The position numbers and the translations under genes were made by a program. 64,000 nucleotides of DNA from Petrolisthes cinctipes (lineage: Eukaryota; Arthropoda; Malacostraca; Decapoda; Porcellanidae): assembly GCA_033782935.1 (NCBI GenBank), contig JAWQEG010000731.1, positions 728,690 through 792,689 on the forward strand, given 5' to 3'. Shown here piece after piece: positions 1 through 12,000 of this stretch (the first letter of the stretch is position 1; each line of letters starts with the position of its first letter). The notes under the pieces were generated by a model, which was not told the origin of the DNA, did no database searches, and saw only the letters and a list, made by a program, of their open reading frames with translations.

Positions 1-1852
1 TGTTTTGAGCATGAATTTGAGATATAAACGGGTACAGAAGATGCATGCACATATCGATTTTGGACACCTAAAATATCGATTTTTTAGCATGTTTTGAGCC
101 TATATTTTGAAAACATTCTAGCACTGCGTAGGCATCTACAGATCGCTTCTGGGACACAAAAATATTGAATTTTTGGGTGTTTTGAGCCTGAATTTGAGAT
201 ATAAACGGGTACAGTACAGAAGATGCATGCACATATCGACATTGGGCATCTAAAATATCGATTTTTAGCATGTTTTGGGTCTGTATCTTGAAAACATTCT
301 AGCAAGAAGTAGGCATATACAGGTTGCTTCTGGGACCAAAAAATTTCGAATTTTAGGGTGTTTTGAGCCTGAATTTGAGATATAAACGAGTACAAAAAAT
401 GCATGCGCATATCGACTTGGGACACCTAAAATATAAATTTTTAGCATGTTTTAAACCTATATTTTAAAAACATTCTAGCACTGAGTAAACATGTACAGAT
501 CGCTTCTGGAACCTAAAACTATTGAATATTCGGGTGTTTTTGAGCCTGAATTTGAGATGTAAACCGGTACTGAAGATACATGCACATATCGACTCTTTGC
601 ACCTAAAATATCGATTTTAAGCTTGTTTTGGGTCTGTATCTTGAAAACATTCTATCAAGAAGTAGGCATGTACAGATCGCTTCTGGGATCCAAAAATACC
701 AAATTTTCGGGTGTTTTGAGCCTGAATTTGAGATATAAACGGGTGCAGAAGATGCATTCACATATCGACTTTGGGCACCTAAAATATCGATTTTCAGCAT
801 TTTTTATGGCCTGTATTTTTAAATTACTCTAACACTGAGTAGGCATGTATACCAGATCGCTTCTGGGACCCAAAAATACCGAATTTTCGGGTGTTTAGAG
901 CTTGAATTTAAGATATAAACGGGTACAGAAGATGCATGAACATATCGACATTGGGCATCTAAAATTTCGATTTTTAGCATGTTTTAGGTCTTTATCTTGA
1001 AAACATTCTAGCATTGCGTAGACATGTACAGATAGCTTCTGGGTCCCAAAAATATCGAGTTTTCGGGTGTTTAGAGCCTGAATTTAAGATATAAACGGGT
1101 ACAGAAGATGCATGCACATATTGACTATGGGCAGCTAAAATATCGATTTTCAGAATGTTTTGGGCATGTATTTTAAAAATACTTAAACATGGAGTAGGCA
1201 TATACAGATTAAATCTAGGACCCAAAAATATCGAATTTTCGGGTGTTTTGAGCTTGAATTTGAGATATAAACGGGTACTGAATATGCTTGCACATATCGA
1301 CTATGAGCACCTAAAATATCGATTTTGAGCATATTTTGGGCCTGTATTTTGAAAATACTCTAACACCGAGTAGGCATGTACAGATCGCTTCTGGGACCCA
1401 AAAATATCGATTTTGTGGGTGTTTTGAGCCTGAAATTAAGATGTAAATGGGAACTGAAGATGCATGCACATATTGACTATCGGCAGCTAAAATATCGATT
1501 TTCAGCATGTTTTGGGCATGTATTATGAAAATACTTAAACACGGAGTAGGCATATACAGATTGCATCTGGGACCCAAAAATATCGAATTTTCGGGTGTTT
1601 TGAGCCTAAATTTGAGATAGAAACTGGTACAGAACATCCATGCACATAACGACTTGGGACACCTAAAATATCGATTATTAGCATGTTTTGAGCCTATATT
1701 TTGAAAACATTCTGGCACTGAGTAGGCATGTACAGATCGCTTCTGTGACCAAAAAATACCGAATTTTTGGGTGTTTTGAGCCTGAATTTGAGATACAAAC
1801 GGGTACAGAAGATGCATGCACATATCGACTTTGGGCACCCAAACTGTATATT
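1..1852. repeat. 176-bp satellite array, segment left of SINE copy 1
   Basis: Head-to-tail satellite monomers of about 176 bp, all in one orientation. Each has the same anchor motifs in order: CCAAAAATATCGAATTTTCG, GTGTTTTGAGCCTGAATTTG, AGATATAAACGGGTACAG, AAGATGCATGCACATATCGA, TTTGGGCACC, AAAATATCGATTTT, AGCATGTTTTGGGCC, TATTTTGAAAA, a variable stretch ending GAGTAGGCATGTACAGATCG, then CTTCTGGGA. Bases 1-790 recur at 30100-30890 (offset about 30099). Bases 1290-1845 recur at 4405-4960 (offset 3115). The array runs off the left edge, so its true start is unknown. No gene is present; open frames here are satellite translation. Confidence 0.97.
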
Positions 1853-1863
1853 AGGGGGAGGCG

Positions 1864-1918
1864 TTGCTGAGTGGTTAGAGTGACGGACTGCAAATGGCAA
1901 GGGCCCTAGTTTGAGTCC
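1864..1918 (+). promoter_or_regulatory. Degenerate pol III internal promoter (A and B boxes), SINE copy 1
   Basis: The A-box-like TTGCTGAGTGG at 1864-1874 has T where copies 2 and 3 have the consensus G at position 2. The B-box-like AGTTTGAGTCC at 1908-1918 has T in place of the usual C of TTCGA, a CpG-decay type change. Both boxes are weaker than in the other copies, so this copy is the least likely to be transcribed. Confidence 0.6.
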
Positions 1919-2109
1919 ACGTGAAAACGTCTGAGATTTTTTCGGGGTGATCTGATGGGTCCAGCTGTTCGTCAACTATACCCTGGCTACGCCGACACGT
2001 CAAGAAAATACCCCCTACATCGTCGTCAACTCACAACATAGAAGATGTCCGACCATATTCCAAGATGCTGTGAGTGACGGTGTAGCTGCTCTCTCATGAT
2101 AGTGACGTG

Positions 2110-2117
2110 TATAAATA
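2110..2117 (+). promoter_or_regulatory. TATA-like motif in SINE body (copy 1)
   Basis: TATAAATA lies mid-body and is followed by a GA-rich stretch. The same motif is conserved in the other two copies (5913-5920, 34305-34312). It may be chance, or it may show that the body came from a pol II promoter such as an LTR or gene fragment. There is no direct evidence of activity. Confidence 0.3.
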
Positions 2118-2208
2118 AGGAGTCGTCATCTAGAGGGACAGAAGAGAAGCTACGGTACCAACATCACCACGAAGCTCCACTGTCTCATCTGGTGCGACAC
2201 CCAATAAT

Positions 2209-2257
2209 CTCGGGGCCTCGCAAGAGTCACGGGCTACTGACAGCCTACAGTCCCGAG
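2209..2257 (+). other. Inverted repeat near SINE 3' end (copy 1)
   Basis: CTCGGG at 2209-2214 pairs with CCCGAG at 2252-2257, and inside it GGCT (2232-2235) pairs with AGCC (2242-2245) around a six-base loop. The nested hairpin lies just upstream of the poly(A) tail. In many SINEs this is where the partner LINE reverse transcriptase recognises the RNA. That role is inferred; the complementarity is visible. Confidence 0.45.
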
Positions 2258-2290
2258 GTTGAGGTATAGAAAAAAAAAAAAAAAAAAAAA

Positions 2291-5200
2291 TTGACTATGG
2301 GCAGCTAAATTATCGATTTTCAGCATGTTTTGGGCATGTATTTTGAAAAATCTTAAACACGGAGTAGGCATATACAGATTGCATCTAGGACCAAAAAATA
2401 TCGAATTTTCGGGTGTTTTGAGCCTAAATTTGAGATATAAACTGGTACAGAATATCCATGCACATATCGATTTGGGACACCTAAAATATCGATTTTGTGC
2501 ATGTTTTGAGCCTATATTTTGCAAACCTTCTAGCACTGAGTAGGCATGTACAGATCTCTTCTTGGACCCAAAAATATCGAATTTTCGGGTGTTTCGAGCC
2601 TGAATTTAAGATATAAACGGGTACAAAAGATGTATGCACATATCGACTTTGGACACCTAAAATATCGATTTTTAGCATGTTTTGGGCCAATATTTTGAAA
2701 TTATTCTAGCACTGCCTAGGCATCTACAGATCGCTTCTGGGACCCAAAAATATTGAATTTTTGGGTGTTTTGAGCCTGAATTTGAGATATAAACGGGTAC
2801 AGTACAGAAGATGCATGCACATATCGACATTGGGCATCTAAAATATCGATTTTTAGCATGTTTTGGGTCTGTATCTTGAAAACATTCTAGCAAGAAGTAG
2901 GCATATACAGGTTGCTTCTAGGACCAAAAAAAATCGAGTTTTCGGGTGTTTAGAGCCTGAATTTAAGATATAAACGGGTACAGAAGATGCATGCACATAT
3001 TGACTATGGGCAGCTAAAATATCGATTTTCAGAATGTTTTGGGCATGTATTTTAAAAATACTTAAACATGGAGTAGGCATATACAGATTGCATCTAGGAC
3101 CCAAAAATATCGAATTTTCGGGTGTTTTGAGCTTGAATTTGAGATATAAACGGGTACTGAAAATGCATGCACATATCGACTTTTTGCACCTAAAATATCG
3201 ATTTTGGGCATGTTTTGGGTCTGTTTCTTGAAAATATTCTAGCGTGGAGTAGGTATATACAGGTCGCTTCTGGGACCAAAAAATATCGAATTTTCGAGTG
3301 TTTTGAGCCTGAATTTGAGATATAAACGAGTACAGAAGATGCATGCACATATCGACTTGGGACACCTAAAATATAAATTTTTAGCATGTTTTAAACCTAT
3401 ATTTTAAAAACATTCTAGCACTGAGTAGACATGTACAGATCGCTTCTGGAACCTAAAACTATTGAATATTGGGGTGTTTTGAGCCTGAATTTGAGATATA
3501 AACCGGTACTGAAGATGCATGCACATATCGACTTTGGGCACCCAAAATATCGATTTTGAGCATGTTTTGGACCTGTATTTTAAAAAATACTCTAACACGG
3601 AGTAGGCACGTACATATCGCTTCACGTTCCTAAAAATATCGAATTTTCGGGTGTTTTGAGCCTGAATTTGAGATATAAACGGGTACAGAAGATGCATGCA
3701 CATATCGACTTTGGACACCAAAAATATCGATTTTTAGCATGTTTTGAGTCTATATTTTGAAAACATTTTAGCACTGCGTAGGCATATACAGATCGCTTCT
3801 GGGACCCAAAAATATCAAATTTTCGGGGGTTTTGAGCCTGAATTTAAGATATAAACGGGTACTGAAGATGCATGCACATATCGACTTTTTGCACCTAAAA
3901 TATCGATTTTGGGCATGTTTTGGGTCTGTATATTGAAAACATTCTACCATGAAGTAGGCATATACAGTTTGCTTCTGGGACCAAAAAATATCGAATTTTC
4001 GGGTGTTTTGAGCCTGAATTTGAAATATAAAAAACGCGTACAGTAGATGAACGCACATATCGACTTTGGGCACCCAAAATATCGATTTTGAGCATGTTTT
4101 GGACCTGTATTTTGAAAATACTCTAACACGGAGTAAGCATGTACAGATCGATTCTCGGACCCAAAAATATCGAACTTTCGGGTGTTTTGAGCCTGAATTT
4201 GAAATATAAACGGGTACAGAGTATGCATGCACATTTCGACTTTGGGCACCCAAAATATCGATTTTTAGCATGTTTTGGGCCAATATCTTGAAATTATTCT
4301 AGCACTGAGTAGGCATGTACAGATCATTTCTGGGACCCAAAAATATAGAATTTTCGGGAGTTTTGAGCCTGAATTTGAGATATTAACGGATATTGAAGAT
4401 GCATGCACATATCGACTATGAGCACCTAAAATATCTATTTTGAGCATATTTTGGGCCTGTATTTTGAAAATACTCTAACACCGAGTAGGCATGTACAGAT
4501 CGCTTCTGGAACCCAAAAATATCGAATTTGTGGGTGTTTTGAGCCTGAAATTAAGATATAAACGTGTACTGAAGATGCATGCACATATTGACTATCGGGA
4601 GCTAAAATATCGATTTTCAGCATGTTTTGGGCATGTATTTTGAAAACACTTAAACACGGAGTAGGCATATACAGATTGCATCTGGGACCCAAATATATCG
4701 AATTTTCGGGTGTTTTGAGCCTAAATTTGAGATATAAACAGGTACAGAACATCCATGAACATAACGACTTGGGACACCTAAAATATCGATTATTAGCATG
4801 TTTTGAGCCTATATTTTGAAAACATTCTGGCACTGAGTAGGCATGTACAGATCGCTTCTGGGACCCAAAAATACCGAATTTTTGGGTGTTTTGAGCCTGA
4901 ATTTGAGATACAAACGGGTACAGAAGATGCATGCACATATCGACTTTGGGCACCCAAACTATCGATTTTTAAGCATGTTTTGGGCCTGTATTTTGAAAGT
5001 ACTCTAACACGGAGTAGGCATGTACAGATCGCTTCCGGGACACAAAAATATTGAATTTTCGGGTGTTTTGAGCCTGAATTTGAAATATAAACGGGTACAG
5101 TACAGAAGATGCATGCACATATCGACATTGGGCATCTAAAATATCGATTTTTAGCATGTTTTGGGTCTGTATCTTGAAAACATTCTAGCAAGAAGTAGGG

Positions 5201-5655
5201 ATGTGCAGATCGCTTCTGGAACACAAAAATACCGAATATAAGGGTGTTTTGAGCCTGAATTTGAGATATAAACGGGTACAGAAGATGCATGCACATATCG
5301 ACTTTTTGCACCTAAAATATCGATTTTGGGCATGTTTTGGGTCTGTATCTTGAAAACATTCTAGCATGGAGTAGGCATATACAGGTCGCTTCTGGGACCC
5401 AAAAATATCGAATTTTCGGGTGTTTTGAGTCTGAATTTGAGATATGAACGAGTACAAAAAATGCATGCACATATCGACTTGGGACACCGAAAATATCGAT
5501 TTTCAGCATGTTTTATGGCCTGTATTTATAAAGTACTCTAACACTGAGTAGGCATGTATACCAGATCGCTTCTGAGACCCAAATATACCGAATTTTCGGG
5601 TGTTTTGAGCCTGAATTTAAGATATAAACGGCTACAGAAGATGCATGCACATATT
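2291..5655. repeat. 176-bp satellite array between SINE copies 1 and 2
   Basis: About 19 monomers in the same orientation. It begins with the variant reading TTGACTATGGGCAGC, the right flank shared by all SINE copies. Bases 3768-4283 recur at about 32523-33035 (offset near 28752), and 4405-4960 repeats 1290-1845. Two monomers carry a 5-bp expansion giving GGGTACAGTACAG (near 2797 and 5095), and one carries the AAAAAACGCG expansion (near 4030). No gene or RNA is seen. Confidence 0.96.
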
Positions 5656-5666
5656 AGGGGGAGGCG

Positions 5667-5721
5667 TGGCTGAGTGGTTAGAGTGACGGACTGCAAATGG
5701 CAAGGGCCCTAGTTCGAGTCC
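5667..5721 (+). promoter_or_regulatory. Pol III internal promoter (A and B boxes), SINE copy 2
   Basis: The A box TGGCTGAGTGG at 5667-5677 fits the TRGYNNARNNG consensus. The B box AGTTCGAGTCC at 5711-5721 matches GGTTCGANTCC at all but the first base. The spacing is normal for a tRNA-type promoter. Confidence 0.75.
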
Positions 5722-6011
5722 ACGAGAAAATGTCTGGGATTTTTTCGGGTTGATCTGATGGGTCCAGCTGTTCGTCAACTATACCCTGGCTACGCCGACA
5801 CGTCAAGAAAATACCCCCTACATCGTCGTCAACTCACAACATAGAAGATGTCCGACCATATTCCAAGATGCTGTGAGTGACGGTGTAGCTGCTCTCTCAT
5901 GATAGTGACGTGTATAAATAAGGTGTCGTCATCTAGTGGGACAGAAGAGAAGCTACGGTACCAACATCACCACGAAGCTCCACTGTCTCATCTGGTGCGA
6001 CACCCAATAAT

Positions 6012-6060
6012 CTCGGGGCCTCGTAAGAGTCACGGGCTACTGACAGCCTACAGTCCCGAG
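6012..6060 (+). other. Inverted repeat near SINE 3' end (copy 2)
   Basis: CTCGGG (6012-6017) pairs with CCCGAG (6055-6060), with an inner GGCT (6035-6038) and AGCC (6045-6048) pair. Layout is the same as in copy 1, and the stems are unchanged although nearby bases differ. Confidence 0.45.
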
Positions 6061-6099
6061 GTTGAGGTATAGAAAAAAAAAAAAAAAAAAAAAAAAAAA

Positions 6100-9000
6100 T
6101 TTACTATGGGCAGCTAAAATATCGATTTTCAGCATGTTTTGGGCATGTATTTTGAAAAAACTTAAACACGGATTAGGCATATACAGATTGCATCTAGAAC
6201 CCAAAAATATCGAATTTTCGGGTGTTTTGAGCCTAAATTTGAGATATAAACTGGTACAGAATATCCATGCACATATCGACTTGGGACACCTAAAATATCG
6301 ATTTTTAGCATGTTTTGAGCCTATATTTTGCAAACCTTCTAGCACTGAGTAGGCATGTACAGATCTCTTCTTGGACCCAAAAATATCGAATTTTCGGGTG
6401 TTTCGAGTCTGAATTTGAGATATAAACGGGTACAATAGATGTATGCACATATCGACTTTGGACACCTAAAATATCGATTTTTAGCATGTTTTGGGCCAAT
6501 ATTTTGAAATTATTCTAGCACTGCGTGTACAGAAGATGCATGCACATATAGACTTTGGGCACCCTAAATATCGATTTTTAGCATGTTTTGGACCTGTATT
6601 TTGAAAATACTGTAACACGGAGTTGGCATGTACATATCGCTTCTCGTTCCTAAAAATATCGAATTTTCGGGTGTATTGAGCCTAAACTTGAAATATGAAC
6701 GGGTACAGAGGATGCATGCACATATCGACTTTGAGCACCCAAAATATCGATTTTTAGCATGTTTTGGGCCAATATTTTGAAATTATTCTAGCACTGAGTA
6801 GGCATGTACAGATCGCTTCTGGGACCCAAAAATATTGAATTTTTAGGTGTTTTGAGCCTGAATTTGAGATATAAACGGGTACTGAAGATGCAGGCACATA
6901 TCGACTTTTTGCACCTAAAATATCGATTTTTAGCATATTTTAAGCCTATATTTTGAAAAAAATTCTAGCACTGAGTAGGCATATACAGATCGCTTCTGGG
7001 ACCCAAAAATACCGAATTTTCGGGTGTTTTGAGCCTGAATTTGAGATATAAACGGGTACAGAAGATGCATGCACATATCGACTTTGGGCACCCAAAATAT
7101 CGATTTTGAGCATGTTTTGGGCCTATATTTTGAAAGTATTCTAATACGGAATAGGCATGTACAGATCGCTTCTGGGACCCAAAAATATCGAATTTTCGGG
7201 TGTTTTGAGCCTGAATTTAAGATATAAACGGGTACTGAAGATGCATGCACATATCGACTTTTTGCACCTAAAATATCGATTTTGGGCATGTTTTGGGTCT
7301 GTATCTTGAAAACATTCTAGCATGGAGTAGGCATATACAGGTTACTTCTGGGACCAAAAAATACCGAATTTTCGGGTGTTTTGAGCCTGAATTTGAGATA
7401 TAAACGATTACAGAAGATGCATGCACATATCGACTTGGGACACCTACAATATAAATTTTTTGCATGTTTTAAACCTATATTTTAAAAGCATTCTAGCACT
7501 GAGTAAACATGTACAGATCGCTTCTGGAACTTAAAATTATTGAATATTCGGGTGTTTGAGCCTGAATTTGAGATGTAAACCGGTACTGAAGATACATGCA
7601 CATATCGACTTTTTGCACCTAAAATATCGATTTTAAGCTTGTTTTGGGTCTGTATCTTGAAAACATTCTAGCAAGAAGTAGGCATGTACAGATCGCTTCT
7701 GGGACCCAAAAATACCGAATTTTCGGGTGTTTTGAGCCTGAATTTGAGATATAAACGGGTGCAGAAGATGCATGCACATATCGACTTTGGGCACCTAAAA
7801 TATCGATTTTCAGCATGTTTTATGGCCTGTATTTTTAAAGTACTCAAACACTGAGTAGGCATGTATACCAGATCGCTTCTGGGGCCCAAAAATACCGAAT
7901 TTTTGGGTGTTTAGAGCCTGAATTTAAGATATAAACGGGTACAGAAGATGCATGCACATATTGACTATGGGCAGCTAAAATGTAGATTTTCAGCATGTTT
8001 TGGGCATGTATTTTGAAAATACTTAAACACGGAGTAGGCATATACAGATTGCATCTAAAACCAAAAAATATCGAATTTTCGGGTGTTTTGAGCATGAATT
8101 TGAGATATAAACGGGTACTGAATAAGCATGCACATATCGACTTTTTGCACATAAAATATCGATTTTGGGCATGTTTTGGGTCTGTATCTTGAAAACATTC
8201 TAGCGTGGAGTAGGTATATACAGGTCACTTCTGGGACCAAAAAATATCGAATTTTCCCGTGTTTTGAGCCTGAATTTTATATATAAACGAGTACAGAAGA
8301 TGCATACACATATCGACTTGGGACACCTAAAATATAAATTTTTAGCATGTTTTAAACCTATATTTTAAAAACATTCTAGCACTGAGTAGACATGTACAGA
8401 TCGCTTCTGGAACCTAAAACTATTGAATATTGGGGTGTTTTGAGCCTGAATTTGAGATATAAACCGGTACTGAAGATACATGCACATATCGACTTTTTGC
8501 CCTTAAATTATCGATTTTGAGCATGTTTTGGGTCTGTATCTTGAAAACATTCAAGCAAGAAGTAGGCATGTACAGATTGCTTCTAAAACCCAAAAATATC
8601 GAATTTTCGGTTGTTTTGAGCCTGAATTTGAAATATAAAAAACGCGTACAGAAGATGCATGCACATATAGACTTTGGGCACCCAAAATATCGATTTTGAG
8701 CATGTTTTGGACCTGTATTTTGAAAATACTCTAACACGGAGTAGGCATGTACATATCGCTTCTCGTTCCTAAAAATATCGAATTTTCCGGTGTTTTGAGC
8801 CTGAATTTGAAATATAAACGGGTACAGTGGATGCATGCACATATCGACTTTGAGCACCCAAAATATCGATTTTTAGCATGTTTTGGGCCAATATTTTGAA
8901 ATTATACTAGCACTGAGTAGGCATGTACAGATCGCTTCTGGGACCCAAAAATATTGAATTTTTAGGTGTTTTGAGGCTGAATTTGAGATATAAACGGGTA

Positions 9001-12000
9001 CTGAAGATGCAGGCACATATCGACTTTTCGCACCTAAAATATCGATTTTTAGCATGTATTGGGCTTTTATTTTGAAAATATTCTAGCACTGAGTAGGCAT
9101 GCACAGATCGCTTCTGGGACCCAAAAATACCAAATTTTTGAGAGTTTTGAGCCTGAATTTGAGATATAAACGGGTACGGTACAGAAGATGCATGCACATA
9201 TCGACATTGGGCATCTAAAATATCGATTTTTAGCATGTTTTAGGTCTGTATCTTGAAAACAGTCTAGCATTGCGTAGGCATGTATAGATCGCTTCTGGGA
9301 CCCAAAAATATCGAATTTTCGGGTGTTTAGACCCTGAATTTAAGATATAAACGGGTACAGAAGATGCATGCACATATTGACTATGGGCAGCTAAAATATC
9401 GATTTTCAGCATGTTTTGGGCAAGTATTTTGAAAATACTTAAACACGGAGTAGGCATATACAGATTGCATCTAGGACCCAAAAACATCGAATTTTTAGTT
9501 GTTTTGAGCCCAAATTTGAGATATAAACTGGTACAGAATATCTATGCACAAATCGACTTGGGACACCTAAAATATCGATTTTTAGCATATTTTGAACCTA
9601 TATTTTGCAAACATTCTAGCGCTGAGTAGGCATGTACAGATCTCTTCTTGGACCCAAAAATATCGAATTTTTGGGTGTTTTGAGCCTGAATTTGAGATAT
9701 AAACGTGTACAGAAGATGCATGCACATATCGACATTGGGCACCTAAAATATCGATTTTTAGCATGTATTGGGCTTTTATTTTGAAAATATTCTAGCACTG
9801 AGTAGGCATGCACAGATCGCTTCTGGGACCCAAAAATACCAAATTTTTGGGAGTTTTGAGCCTGAATTTGAGATATAAACGGGTACAGTACAGAAGATGC
9901 ATGCACATATCGACATTGGGCATCTAAAATATCGATTTTTAGCATGTTTTAGGTCTGTATCTTGAAAACATTCTAGCATTGCGTAGGCATGTACAGATCG
10001 CTTCTGGGACCCAAAAATATCGAATTTTCGGGTGTTTAGAGCCTGAATTTAAGATATAAACGGGTACAGAAGATGCATGAACATATTGACTATGGGCAGC
10101 TAAAATATCGATTTTCAGCATGTTTTGGGAATGTATTTTGAAAATACTTAAACAAGGAGTAGGCATATACAGATTGCATCTAAAACCCAAAAATATCGAA
10201 TTTTCGGGTGTTTTGAGCATGAATTTGAGATATAAACGGGTACTGAATAAGCATGCACATATCGACTTTTTGCACATAAAACATCGATTTTGGGCATGTT
10301 TTGGGTCTGTATCTTGAAAACATTCTAGCATCGAGTAGGTATATACAGGTCACTTCTGGGACCAAAAAATATCAAATTTTCAGGTGTTTTGAGCCTAAAT
10401 TTGAGATATAAACGAGTACAGAAGATGCATGCACATATCGACTTGGGACACCTAAAATATAAATTTTTAGCATGTTTTAAACCTATATTTTAAAAACATT
10501 CTAGCACTGAGTAGACATGTACAGATCGCTTCTGGAACCTAAAACTATTGAATATTGGGGTGTTTTGAGCCTGAATTTGAGATATAAACCGGTACTGAAG
10601 ATACATGCACATATCGACTTTTTGCCCCTAAATTATCGATTTTGAGCATGTTTTGGGTCTGTATCTTGAAAACATTAAAGCAAGGAGTAGGCATGTACAG
10701 ATTGCTTCTGGGAACCAAAAATATCGAAATTTCGGTTGTTTTGAGCCTGAATTTGAAATATAAAAAACGCGTACAGAAGATGCATCCAAATATAGACTTT
10801 GGGCACCCTAAATATCGATTTTGAGCATGTTTTGGACCTGTATTTTGAAAATACTGTAACACGGAGTAGGCATGTACATATCGCTTCTCGTTCCAAAAAA
10901 TATCAAATTTTCGGGTGTTTTGAGCCTGAATTTGAAATATAAACGGGTACAGAGGATGCATGCACATATCGACTTTGAGCACCCAAAATATCGATTTTTA
11001 GCATGTTTTGGGCCAATATTTTGAAATTATTCTAGCACTGAGTAGGCATGTACAGATCGCTTCTGGGACCCAAAAATATTGAATTTTTAGGTGTTTTGAG
11101 CCTGAATTTGAGATATAAACGGGTACTGAAGATGCAGGCACATATCGACTTTTTGAACCTAAAATATCGATTTTTAGCATGTTTTAAGCCTATATTTTGA
11201 AAAAAATTCTAGCACTGAGTAGGCATATACAGATCGCTTCTGGGACCCAAAAATACCGAATTTTCTGGTGTTTTGAGCCTGAATTTGAGATATAAACGAG
11301 TACAGAAGATGCATGCACATATCGACTTGGGACACCTACAATATATATTTTTAGCATGTTTTAAATCTATATTTTAAAAACATTCTAGCACTGAGTAAAC
11401 ATGTACAGATCGCTTCTGGAACTTAAAATTATTGAATATTCGGGTGTTTGAGCTTGAATTTGAGATGTAAACCGGTACTGAATATACACGCACATATCGA
11501 CTTTTTGCACCTAAAATATCGATTTTAAGCTTGTTTTAAATCTATATTTTAAAAATATTCTAGCACTGAGTAAACATGTACAGATCGCTACTGGAACTTA
11601 AAATTATTGAATATTCGGGTGTTTGAGCCTGAATTTGAGATGTAAACCGGTACTGAAGATACATGCACATATCGACTTTTTGCCCTTAAATTATCGATTT
11701 TGAGCATGTTTTGGGTCTGTATCTTGAAAACATTCAAGCAAGGAGTAGGCATGTACAGATTGCCTCTAAAACCCATAAATATCGAATTTTCGGGTGTTTT
11801 GAGCCTGAATTTGAAATATAAAAAACGCGTATAGAAGATGCATGCACATATAGACTTTGGGCACCCAAAATATCGATTTTTAGCATGTTTTGGGCCAATA
11901 TTTTGAAATTATTCTAGCACTGAGTAGGCATGTACAGATCGCTTCTGAGACCCAAAAATATTGAATTTTTAGGTGTTTTGAGCCTGAATTTGAGATATAA

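Larger units (their letters stand above)
1853..2290 (+). mobile_element. tRNA-derived SINE-like retroelement, copy 1
   Basis: A 438-bp non-satellite insert, clearly richer in GC than the array. The first 65 or so bases resemble a tRNA of the Ser/Leu type, with D-arm and T-arm sequences carrying pol III A and B boxes. The bases at the anticodon position read GCA, but the T stem and acceptor stem do not close, so it is not a working tRNA. A body of about 350 bp follows that I do not recognise, with a TATA-like motif (2110-2117), an inverted repeat near the 3' end (2209-2257) and a poly(A) run of 21 (2270-2290). Compared with copies 2 and 3 it shows about ten differences, two of them in the promoter boxes. 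It has no coding capacity, so it would need the machinery of a partner LINE. It is probably an inactive passenger in the satellite. Confidence 0.85.
5656..6099 (+). mobile_element. tRNA-derived SINE-like retroelement, copy 2
   Basis: A 444-bp element with the same parts as copy 1: tRNA-like head, TATA-like motif at 5913-5920, 3' inverted repeat (CTCGGG 6012-6017 with CCCGAG 6055-6060) and a 27-base poly(A) tail (6073-6099). The left flank ends in GCACATATT and the right flank begins TTTACTATGGGC. Intact monomers read CACATATTGACTATGGG here, so the flanks share at most about 3 bp of duplicated target. It differs from copy 3 at about three positions and has the same tail length, which points to duplication with the satellite and not a separate insertion. 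The A and B boxes are intact, but there is no evidence of expression. Confidence 0.88.

Noticed and set aside
2110..2117. Pol II promoter of a downstream gene
   Set aside because: No gene lies downstream, only satellite. The motif is kept as a feature of the SINE body with low confidence.
1853..2290. Solo LTR
   Set aside because: No TG...CA ends, no inverted terminal dinucleotides and no 4-6 bp target duplication. The head has tRNA-type promoter boxes and the tail is poly(A).
5657..5724. Functional tRNA gene (Ser, Leu or Cys-like, GCA at the anticodon position)
   Set aside because: The T stem is mispaired, no acceptor 3' strand pairs with the 5' end, and the sequence continues into a SINE body with a poly(A) tail.
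6073..6099. Poly(A) run as an mRNA polyadenylation remnant of a processed pseudogene
   Set aside because: The element has no coding remnant and carries pol III boxes at its head, so a SINE tail is the simpler reading.
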